A stretch of 5,475 bases of DNA from a bacterium (lineage in GTDB: Bacteria; Bacteroidota; Bacteroidia; Bacteroidales; Bacteroidaceae): the NCBI GenBank assembly GCA_004562975.1, contig SFQP01000088.1, forward strand, positions 1 to 5,475, given 5' to 3'. The position numbers and the translations under genes are program-made. A model generated the notes under the pieces. The model had not been told where the DNA came from, did no database searches, and saw nothing but the letters and a program-made list of their open reading frames with translations. This document shows positions 1 to 5,475 of the stretch, piece after piece (within the stretch, counting starts at the first letter, position 1; every line of letters starts with the position of its first letter).

Positions 1-1500
1 TGTCTGCACCACGACCTCGGCCCCCTCGGCGCGGCCATCAACGAGAGTGCCCTGCGCCACCAGCTGCTGATGCTCAAGGACATGGGCTGCGATGCCGTGC
101 GCACCTCGCACAACATGCCGGCACCGGAGCTGGTCAAGCTGTGCGACGAGATGGGCCTCATGATGATGCTGGAGCCTTTCGACGAATGGGACATCGCGAA
201 GTGCGACAACGGTTACCACCGCTACTTCGGCGAATGGGCAGAGCGCGACATGGTGAACATGCTGCGGCAGTACCGCAACAACCCGTCGGTGGTGATGTGG
301 AGCGTGGGCAACGAGGTGCCCACCCAGTGCTCGCCCGAGGGGTATAAGGTGGCCAAGTTCCTGCGCGACATCTGCCACCGCGAGGACCCCACGCGCCCCG
401 TCACCTGCGGCATGGACCAGGTTTCGTGCGTGCTGGACAACGGTTTCGCGGCCATGCTCGACATTCCGGGCTTCAACTACCGCGCCCACCGCTACGAGGA
501 AGCTTACAGCCGGCTGCCACAGAACATCGTGCTGGGCTCGGAAACGTCGTCGACGGTCAGCTCGCGCGGCGTGTACCACTTCCCCGCCGTGCGCAAGGCG
601 GATGCCATCACGCCGGACCACCAGAGCAGCAGCTACGACCTGGACTATTGCTCGTGGTCGAACATTCCGGACATTGACTTTGCCCTGGCCGACGACTATG
701 ACTGGACCATCGGGCAGTTTGTATGGACGGGCTTCGACTACCTGGGCGAGCCTTCGCCCTACGACACGGATGCCTGGCCCAACCACTCGTCGATGTTCGG
801 CATCATTGACCTGGCCTCGCTGCCCAAGGACCGTTTCTACCTGTACCGCAGCGTGTGGAACCCCGGGGCTGAAACGTTCCACGTGCTGCCCCACTGGACG
901 TGGCCGGGCCGCAAGGGAAAGGTGACACCGGTGTTTGTCTACACCTCCTACCCCTCGGCGGAACTGTTTGTCAACGGCAAGAGCCAGGGCCGCCGCACGA
1001 AACGCTCGAAGCAGGAGGCGAAGACCGTAGAGGAACGCTACCGACTGATGTGGAACGAGGTGAAGTATGAACCGGGCAACATCGAGGTGGTGGCCTACGA
1101 TGCCCAGGGCCGCGAGGCGGCACGCCGGCAGGTGTTCACGGCGGGCAAGGCGCACCATATCGTGGTGGAACCGAGCTATTGCAAGGAGTTGCAGGCCGAC
1201 GGCAAGGATTTGGCTTACTTCACGGTGAGCGTGGTGGACGAGAAGGGCAACCTGTGCCCGCACTTCAATGGTTTGCTGCAATGCTCGGTGGAGGGCGAGG
1301 GCAGCTTCCGCGCCATGGCCAACGGCGATCCTACCTCGCTCGACCTTTTCCACCTCCAACAGATGCACGCCTTCGGCGGAAAACTGACCGTGGTGGTGCA
1401 GGCGGGCACCCGGCAGGGGGCCGTGAAGCTGAACGTAACGGGCAAGGGGCTGAAGGCCGCTACGGCCTCCCTGCCGGTGGTGGGCGGTCCGATGCGATAG
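1..1500 (+). CDS. GH2 beta-galactosidase-type glycoside hydrolase, 3' part (open at left edge)
   Basis: The reading frame is open from base 1 and ends at TAG 1498-1500, giving 499 residues; the true start lies left of the window, so the Met at base 70 is internal. Visible residues begin CLHHDLGPLGAA, a typical GH2 barrel segment, followed by RTSHNMP (about 37-43) and FDEW (about 60-63). The general acid/base is Glu105 in SVGNE (codon 313-315) and the nucleophile is probably Glu181 in LGSETSS (codon 541-543). FVWTGFDYLGEP and SSMFGIIDL close the TIM barrel. A DUF4982-like module follows (about 290-365, HVLPHWTWPGR, AELFVNGKSQG), then a C-terminal Ig-like domain (about 380-490). Relatives are usually about 800 residues, so roughly 300 N-terminal residues, including the sugar-binding domain and any signal peptide, are missing. 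The family includes exo-acting beta-galactosidases. The adjacent GH53 galactanase argues for removal of galactose from beta-1,4-galacto-oligosaccharides, but the sequence alone does not exclude another beta-glycosidase specificity. Confidence 0.93.
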   Translation, partial: CLHHDLGPLGAAINESALRHQLLMLKDMGCDAVRTSHNMPAPELVKLCDEMGLMMMLEPFDEWDIAKCDNGYHRYFGEWAERDMVNMLRQYRNNPSVVMWSVGNEVPTQCSPEGYKVAKFLRDICHREDPTRPVTCGMDQVSCVLDNGFAAMLDIPGFNYRAHRYEEAYSRLPQNIVLGSETSSTVSSRGVYHFPAVRKADAITPDHQSSSYDLDYCSWSNIPDIDFALADDYDWTIGQFVWTGFDYLGEPSPYDTDAWPNHSSMFGIIDLASLPKDRFYLYRSVWNPGAETFHVLPHWTWPGRKGKVTPVFVYTSYPSAELFVNGKSQGRRTKRSKQEAKTVEERYRLMWNEVKYEPGNIEVVAYDAQGREAARRQVFTAGKAHHIVVEPSYCKELQADGKDLAYFTVSVVDEKGNLCPHFNGLLQCSVEGEGSFRAMANGDPTSLDLFHLQQMHAFGGKLTVVVQAGTRQGAVKLNVTGKGLKAATASLPVVGGPMR

Positions 1501-1551
1501 ACCGTGGCCTCAATACTTTATAACCTCATAACCAAATTCTATCATTCTATC

Positions 1552-2712
1552 ATGAAACGATTTCTTTTGTTTTGCTCATTCTTTGTCGCCCTCGGCATGA
1601 CAGCCTGCGGCGGCGACGACGAACTCCCCACGCCTCCCAAACCGGAAACGCCGGAAACGCCACAAGAGCCACAGGAACCGCAACAGCCGGGCAACCAGGA
1701 ACCGGAAGCCACCACAGACTTTGTGCGCGGCGCGGACATCAGCTGGTACACGGAGATGAAGGCGGACGGCAAAAAGTTTTATTCGGCTGAAGGTACGGCC
1801 ATGGAGTGCCCGGAACTGATGCGCGCCATCGGCATGAACGCCATCCGCCTCCGCGTTTGGGTGAACCCGGAACGCAAGGGCGTGGGGGCGTACTCGAACG
1901 CCGAGGATGTGCTGGCGAAAGCGAAGGCTTGCCATGCCGCCGGACTGAACCTGATGATCGATTTCCACTTCTCGGACTGGTGGGCGGACCCGTCACGGCA
2001 GGACATGCCGCTCGACTGGCAGGGCCTCACGCAGGAGGAGCTGCGGACGAAGGTGGCGGACCACGTACGCGCGGTGCTCTCTGCCATCAAGGAGGCCGGC
2101 GTGCCCGTGGCCTGGGTGCAGGTGGGCAACGAAACGCGCAACGGCATGATGCACCCGGCCGGGCAACTCTGGAACGACAAGGGCGACCTGCAGGACGGAT
2201 GGAAACATTTTGCCGAGCTGTACATGGCGGGCTACCAGGCGGCCAAAGCGGTCTATCCCGATGCCTGGGTGATGCCGCACCTGAATCACGCCTACGAGAA
2301 CAACCAGTGGTGGTTCGACAAGCTGAAGGCGGCGGGCGGCAAGATGGACATGATCGCCCTGTCGCACTATCCGCAGGCGGACGACGATGCACAGACCTGG
2401 CAGGCCCTGAACCAGGCGGCAGCCACGCAGATTGCCGCGCTGCAACAACGCTACGGCGTGCCGGTGATGGTGGCCGAATTCGGCGTGAAGGTGGCCAATG
2501 AGAGTCTGGCGGCACAGGTGGCCAAGGACTTCATGCAGCGGGCACACAACCTGGGCAAGGAGGTGTGCGCCGGCGTGTTCTATTGGGAACCGGAGGTGTA
2601 CGGCGCATGGCGGCCCTCCTGGTACGTGCCGCTCAACTGGGGTGCCTACGACATGGGTGCCTTTACCGCAGCGGGCCGTCCGAGCAGTGTGCTGGACTAT
2701 TGGAAGAACTGA
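1552..2712 (+). CDS. GH53 endo-beta-1,4-galactanase, predicted surface lipoprotein
   Basis: This enzyme is predicted to cut internal beta-1,4-galactosyl bonds in pectic galactan or type I arabinogalactan. The ATG at 1552 is preferred over an in-frame GTG at 1504, because it gives a clean lipoprotein signal: MKRF, a hydrophobic stretch, then MTAC with lipid-accepting Cys19. CGGDDE after the cysteine resembles the acidic export signal that sends Bacteroidota lipoproteins to the cell surface. Residues 25-55 are a Pro/Glu/Gln-rich linker. The GH53 barrel spans about 57-383, with the family segments RGADISWY, IRLRVWVNP, MIDFHFSDWWADP and GVFYWEPE. The acid/base is Glu194 in VQVGNET and the nucleophile is Glu309 in MVAEFG. 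At 386 residues it appears complete. It lies 51 nt after the GH2 gene with no TAnnTTTG box in the gap, so cotranscription is likely. The same GH2-GH53 pairing is known from the B. thetaiotaomicron galactan PUL (BT4667-BT4668). Confidence 0.95.
   Translation: MKRFLLFCSFFVALGMTACGGDDELPTPPKPETPETPQEPQEPQQPGNQEPEATTDFVRGADISWYTEMKADGKKFYSAEGTAMECPELMRAIGMNAIRLRVWVNPERKGVGAYSNAEDVLAKAKACHAAGLNLMIDFHFSDWWADPSRQDMPLDWQGLTQEELRTKVADHVRAVLSAIKEAGVPVAWVQVGNETRNGMMHPAGQLWNDKGDLQDGWKHFAELYMAGYQAAKAVYPDAWVMPHLNHAYENNQWWFDKLKAAGGKMDMIALSHYPQADDDAQTWQALNQAAATQIAALQQRYGVPVMVAEFGVKVANESLAAQVAKDFMQRAHNLGKEVCAGVFYWEPEVYGAWRPSWYVPLNWGAYDMGAFTAAGRPSSVLDYWKN
1642..1659 (+). repeat. 9-bp tandem duplication in the GH53 linker
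   Basis: CCGGAAACG occurs twice head to tail (1642-1650 and 1651-1659) and encodes PET-PET in the linker between the lipid anchor and the catalytic barrel. Degenerate QEP-QEP-QQP units follow. The unit is a multiple of three, so copy changes would alter linker length without shifting the frame. Confidence 0.8.
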
Positions 2713-2750
2713 CGGGGCACGCTCTTCAGGATTACCCCCTTACAAACGCT

Positions 2751-2790
2751 ACAGCCGGGAACACCCCATGCGGATGTTCCCGGCTGTTTT
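2751..2790 (+). terminator. Intrinsic terminator after the GH53 gene
   Basis: A perfect 13-bp GC-rich stem is formed by ACAGCCGGGAACA (2751-2763) and TGTTCCCGGCTGT (2775-2787), with an 11-nt loop, followed by a T run (2787-2790, then CTGT). It begins 38 nt after the GH53 stop. It lies between two convergent transcription units. Read from the minus strand, the same stem is followed by AGCGTTTGT, a poor U tract, so it should act mainly on the plus strand but may also block leftward transcripts. Confidence 0.88.
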
Positions 2791-2822
2791 CTGTATGTTA
2801 CGCCTCACAGGGCGCGAGGGAT

Positions 2823-2999
2823 TTATTCTTCAGTCCAGTTGTCGCTTGCCCAGCCTTTGCCGATGGCATAATCCTCTGAATCGATTACGTTGTCCTTCAC
2901 TTGCAGCTTGGTGTCTTGCACCTCGCCGCTGGCTAAGAGCAGATGAGACTCAATGTTGATGGACATCTGCGTAGTTTGGGGTTGGATATATTTCTTCAT
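2823..2999 (-). CDS. Small 58-residue protein, MKKYIQP type, unknown function
   Basis: An ATG at 2999-2997 opens a frame of 58 codons ending in TAA at 2825-2823. The product starts MKKYIQPQTTQMSINIESH, continues with LLLASGEV (residues 20-27) and ends in an acidic, Trp-containing tail (GWASDNWTEE). From memory, the pattern MKKY-x-x-P, about 12 polar or beta-prone residues, LL-x-x-S, then an acidic C-terminus recurs in many small hypothetical proteins of Bacteroidales; I cannot name a characterised member. There is no signal peptide, transmembrane segment or lipobox. It starts 45 nt after the stop of the large secreted protein, on the same strand, with no visible promoter in the gap, so the two are probably cotranscribed. 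The N-terminal YxxP recalls the leader motif of lasso-peptide precursors, but no modification genes are present in the window and the resemblance may be chance. Confidence 0.72.
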   Translation of the reverse strand: MKKYIQPQTTQMSINIESHLLLASGEVQDTKLQVKDNVIDSEDYAIGKGWASDNWTEE

Positions 3000-3044
3000 T
3001 GTGTTGATATTCAGTTAGGGATTAATTGAATAAATGCTGTTTGA

Positions 3045-5174
3045 TTACTTCACGAGCACCTTCTTTCCGCCCACGATGTAGAAGCCCTTGGTAGCCTTCT
3101 GCACGCGACGTCCGCTGAGGTCGAAGATAGCCTTGTCAGCCTGCTCGGTCTGGATTTCGTTGATACCGGTTTCGGGACCGAAGTCGAAGAAGAGGGCGTT
3201 AGCACCTTGCACCAATGACTTGGGAACGGCGAGGTAAGCGGTAGTGGCTTTCGTCATCTTAAAGGCAGCACCGTTCTCAGCACCCCAGTAGAAACCGGGC
3301 TCGTCCTTAGTGTTCAAACCGAGTTTGTAGTAGTACACGCTGCCATCCTTAGCGGAGTGCGTATTGCCATTGGCATCGCGTGTACCTTCGAGCAGGTTGC
3401 TGCCGGCATAAGCCTCTACACCAGTTCCGCTCACTACTGCGGGATAATAATTTCCTCCATCGGTAGTACCGATGATGAGCAACGGGGTCTTGGCAGGCAC
3501 GGTTGCGCCGGCTTCGTAAGCGGTTTTGCGGGTGATGTAGTGGCCATTCTCAGCCTTCGTTACGGCATAACCCGTCAAACCTTCGGGCATCTGGTAAGCC
3601 TCTTCTTCGTTGTAGAAAGTAGCGTAGCCACCGGTACGAGAAGATACGGTCAGAGGATATACCTTCCGGTAGAGGTTAATACCAGGGTACGAACTTGTAT
3701 TATAATCTGAATAAAGACCGAACTTATTTGCATTTTTAGTATTTACACCAATCTGACGATTTGTAATTCCATCCTTTAGACATGAAATTTTAGTTACTTC
3801 TGCATCTATTGTTATATTCCACTTTTGATCATTATCAGTACCAAGTGCTTTTAATCCTATATCGGTCTTAGACTTGCCATATAAATACAGTTCGTCATTT
3901 TTGAATCTATAGTATGTATCCTTGTCTTCCAAAGTAAATTCTACAACATTACCAGTAATGGCTTCTACAATATCACCACTGATAGTAACATCTGTAGGGG
4001 TTCCTTTGCTACTTTCTATAGCTGAAATGGTAGATTTAAGCTCATCACAAACCATTATATAAACTCCTCCATCTACCAAATCTTCGGCAGAAGTAACCTT
4101 CTTGTAAACGAAGAGATTAGGCTTTTTCACCGTCAGCTCATAGCTGGCAGAACCATCTGCATAAGTCGCATCATCTGTAAGAGAAGCGGTAATAGTAGTT
4201 GTACCTACTGAACCTGTCAAAGTTACAACACCTTCGGCATCCACCGTAGCTACGTCTGTGTTGGAAGAAGAATAAACAATACCCGTTACACCCTTTGTAT
4301 AAGTAAGTGTTGGCAACGTATAGTCTTCTCCAATTACAACATGGCAGCTGCTTGCACTATAAGTCAAATTGGCACTGGGCTTGGATACGATCAAAGTATA
4401 AGAAGCTTTATCGGCTTTCAAAGTTGCGTTGCCGGGGAAAGAAGCCGTGATGGTCGTTTCACCCGCGCCCTTTAAGGTCACATTACCATCAGTATCAACA
4501 GTAGCCACAGTTTCTTTGGAAGAAGAATAAGTAATATCCGTATCCGTTACTCCGTCAGCAAACGTAAGGACGGGGAAGGTATTATCCTGACCAATAGTAG
4601 CATTGCATACGCTTACATCATAAGATAACAGATGATCGGTTGAGCCGCCGGAAGATGCCCAAGTGATTTCTACAGAGGTCAAATAGAGGGCACCACTTTT
4701 GGAACGAAGACCAATGTATTCATAATCGCCTGTAACCTCCAAAGTAGTAGATTCACCATATTTTATGGAACCAATTAAGGTGCCCTTCTTAGAGTCATTG
4801 TACAAATCTACAGCGCTCGTATAAGCCGAACTCTTACCATAGACATCAATGGTTCTGCTAGAAGAAGTATTAGAATCCCACTCAAGGGCAATTTTCGTTA
4901 CCTTTCCACCTGATGCAGTAGTAACGATACCACTAATGCTTTTATCCGTACGCAACTGGATTGCACCAGATTTAGTTTTTGCAGAATTACCAGCATAAAC
5001 AGCACTGGAAGTAGCTTTTACATTTGAAAAATCACTGTAGCCAGTTGAAGTGGCAGTAAACTTACTCGCCGTCAATATATCGGTTTGCGCCAGCAAATTA
5101 CCCCCTCCGAAAAGACTTGTCAAGGCAAGCACAAGAGAAGAGAGGAATACTCTTGTAATGAATTGCTTTTTCAT
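3045..5174 (-). CDS. Secreted modular protein with two Ig-like (BIG2-type) repeats and C-terminal sorting-like tail
   Basis: This 709-residue protein is predicted to be exported. I recognise no catalytic domain, and adhesion or glycan binding is only an inference. The start at 5174 is chosen because MKKQFITRVF plus a hydrophobic stretch gives a signal peptide with probable cleavage near LLA-Q (29/30); an ATG 39 codons upstream lies beyond the promoter box and would bury the signal. Modules in order: a beta-rich N-terminal module (31-172, with SSAVYAGNSA and YEYIGLRSKSGALYL) that I recall from other secreted Bacteroidales proteins; Ig-like repeats (about 181-265 and 267-351, each with YSSS...VATVD..G.VTL and TTITAS); an AT-rich module (354-505, from VTSAEDLVDGGVYIM to GINLYRK); a GC-richer module (506-667); and a tail (670-709) with FDLSGRRV and KKVLVK, like the C-terminal regions of Bacteroidetes secreted proteins, some handled by type IX secretion. 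No Shine-Dalgarno sequence is seen; the leader is A/T-rich, as usual in this phylum. Confidence 0.9.
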   Translation of the reverse strand: MKKQFITRVFLSSLVLALTSLFGGGNLLAQTDILTASKFTATSTGYSDFSNVKATSSAVYAGNSAKTKSGAIQLRTDKSISGIVTTASGGKVTKIALEWDSNTSSSRTIDVYGKSSAYTSAVDLYNDSKKGTLIGSIKYGESTTLEVTGDYEYIGLRSKSGALYLTSVEITWASSGGSTDHLLSYDVSVCNATIGQDNTFPVLTFADGVTDTDITYSSSKETVATVDTDGNVTLKGAGETTITASFPGNATLKADKASYTLIVSKPSANLTYSASSCHVVIGEDYTLPTLTYTKGVTGIVYSSSNTDVATVDAEGVVTLTGSVGTTTITASLTDDATYADGSASYELTVKKPNLFVYKKVTSAEDLVDGGVYIMVCDELKSTISAIESSKGTPTDVTISGDIVEAITGNVVEFTLEDKDTYYRFKNDELYLYGKSKTDIGLKALGTDNDQKWNITIDAEVTKISCLKDGITNRQIGVNTKNANKFGLYSDYNTSSYPGINLYRKVYPLTVSSRTGGYATFYNEEEAYQMPEGLTGYAVTKAENGHYITRKTAYEAGATVPAKTPLLIIGTTDGGNYYPAVVSGTGVEAYAGSNLLEGTRDANGNTHSAKDGSVYYYKLGLNTKDEPGFYWGAENGAAFKMTKATTAYLAVPKSLVQGANALFFDFGPETGINEIQTEQADKAIFDLSGRRVQKATKGFYIVGGKKVLVK
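4122..4634 (-). repeat. Two tandem Ig-like (BIG2-type) domain repeats within the secreted protein
   Basis: Two units of about 85 codons (about 4380-4634 and 4122-4376) share the order C-x-x-x-IG-x-D/N, a TFADGVT or TYTKGVT segment, YSSS, VATVD, G-x-VTL, then TTITAS. At DNA level both contain an identical 15-base word, TTGGAAGAAGAATAA (4261-4275 and 4516-4530), spaced exactly 255 nt or 85 codons apart. This pattern fits an internal duplication followed by divergence. Such Ig-like repeats usually act as spacers or binding modules outside the cell. Confidence 0.82.
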
Positions 5175-5206
5175 AACTTTTTGGTTTAATAATTGGTTTG
5201 ATGGTG

Positions 5207-5214
5207 CAAAGGTA
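5207..5214 (-). promoter_or_regulatory. Bacteroidota-type -7 promoter box for the secreted protein gene
   Basis: On the minus strand this reads TACCTTTG, an exact match to the TAnnTTTG -7 consensus of the Bacteroidota primary sigma factor. It lies 32 nt upstream of the chosen ATG, placing the transcription start near 5200 and leaving a leader of about 25 nt that is A/T-rich and lacks a Shine-Dalgarno sequence. No convincing TTTG is found at the usual -33 spacing, so the promoter may be weak or activator-assisted. Confidence 0.68.
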
Positions 5215-5320
5215 GGGAAAACACGATGGTTATAGGGTTTTAGTACATTAAAATTCAATGAAATACAGGTTACAACCCTCAAAATGGGCATTACAGGAAA
5301 TAAAAACGGCCATTTCGTCG

Positions 5321-5361
5321 ATAAAAAAAGGTTTTACCGTTAGACCGGACGGTAAAACCTT
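5321..5361 (-). terminator. Intrinsic terminator of an upstream minus-strand gene
   Basis: The arms 5328-5339 and 5350-5361 form a perfect 12-bp stem (AAGGTTTTACCG in minus orientation), with one further A-T pair (5340/5349) and an 8-nt loop. On the minus strand the stem runs into a seven-T stretch (5329-5323), the first two of which pair in the stem base. On the plus strand the stem is followed by CACCTACG with no T run, so it works leftward. It insulates the secreted protein gene from a gene lying to the right. Confidence 0.82.
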
Positions 5362-5475
5362 CACCTACGTGCTATGTACGGAAAAACTGCGCCGCCAGCC
5401 ACGCACTTCGGAACCACCACGCATGACATCCAGCAGCGAGGGTGGATGGGGTCAGGCATCCGGCTCGCCGCTCAA
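5362..5475 (-). other. Unassigned right edge, possibly the 3' end of a minus-strand gene
   Basis: These 114 GC-rich bases precede the leftward terminator and probably hold the end of a minus-strand gene. Two minus frames open at the right edge are possible. One ends at TAG 5374-5372, only 10 nt before the stem, giving a 33-residue fragment with WWFRSAWLAAQFF. The other ends at TGA 5454-5452 after LSGEPDA. A plus-strand frame from the ATG at 5374 is also open to the edge. None resembles a family I know. Confidence 0.3.

Noticed and set aside
70..70. ATG at base 70 as the start of the GH2 gene
   Set aside because: The frame is open to base 1 and the residues before it (CLHHDLGPLGAA...) are conserved GH2 barrel sequence, so this Met is internal.
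1504..1551. 16-residue N-terminal extension of the GH53 gene from a GTG at 1504
   Set aside because: It would place 16 extra residues before a well-formed lipoprotein signal; the ATG at 1552 gives the normal signal length.
1576..2547. Long minus-strand and alternate-frame ORFs across the GH53 gene
   Set aside because: They are shadows expected in about 60% GC DNA opposite a clearly conserved gene; their products are rich in Arg, Pro and Ala and match no family I know.
2498..2959. 153-codon plus-strand ORF running from inside GH53 past its stop
   Set aside because: It runs through the intrinsic terminator, is out of frame with GH53, has an Arg/Cys-rich unstructured product, and overlaps the more convincing small minus-strand gene.
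3009..3031. Imperfect inverted repeat between the secreted protein gene and the small gene
   Set aside because: The arms are short and A/T-rich, with a C-A mismatch in the minus-strand RNA and no T run, so it is too weak to call a terminator or regulator.
3357..3710. 117-codon plus-strand ORF opposite the secreted protein gene
   Set aside because: It lies antisense to a conserved module, with no promoter box or recognisable domain.
5268..5277. GGTT-AC-AACC near-palindrome upstream of the promoter
   Set aside because: Four-base arms are expected by chance, and no second copy is seen near the promoter.
5175..5291. 39-residue N-terminal extension of the secreted protein from the ATG at 5291
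   Set aside because: It overlaps the -7 promoter box and would bury the signal peptide; the ATG at 5174 directly precedes MKKQFITRVF.

Overview
The window is from the chromosome of a Bacteroidota bacterium, most likely order Bacteroidales (Bacteroides/Prevotella-like). The evidence is a GH2 + GH53 glycoside hydrolase pair typical of polysaccharide utilization loci (PULs), a lipoprotein signal followed by an acidic CGGDDE surface-export-like motif, a TAnnTTTG-type -7 promoter box, no clear Shine-Dalgarno sequences, and a secreted multidomain protein ending in the FDLSGRRV...KGFYIV..KKVLVK tail common in this order. Genus cannot be fixed from the sequence alone.

Left half (1-2712, plus strand, about 60% GC): the 3' part of a GH2 beta-galactosidase-type enzyme (open at the left edge) is followed after 51 nt by a complete GH53 endo-beta-1,4-galactanase lipoprotein. 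This is the enzyme logic of a beta-1,4-galactan (pectic galactan / type I arabinogalactan) locus: the surface galactanase cuts the chain and the exo-acting galactosidase removes galactose from the oligosaccharides. The pair looks like the promoter-distal end of a PUL operon and ends at a strong intrinsic terminator (2751-2790). Any SusC/SusD and regulator genes would lie left of the window.

Right half (2823-5174, minus strand, convergent): a 709-residue secreted modular protein has a signal peptide, an N-terminal beta-rich module, two Ig-like (BIG2-type) repeats, an AT-rich module, a GC-richer module and a C-terminal sorting-like tail. It is followed 45 nt downstream by a 58-codon ORF starting MKKYIQP, which I read as a real small gene. 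The large gene has a recognisable -7 promoter box about 32 nt upstream of its start. Its base composition is strikingly mosaic, with a sharp step at about 3660 that coincides with a protein module boundary.

Right edge (5175-5475): a promoter region, then an intrinsic terminator reading leftward (5321-5361). This implies that another minus-strand gene ends just inside or beyond the right edge; its reading frame cannot be decided from the 114 bases available.

I see no RNA genes, CRISPR arrays, insertion sequences or attachment sites. The best candidate for something undescribed is the small MKKYIQP protein coupled to the large secreted modular protein.
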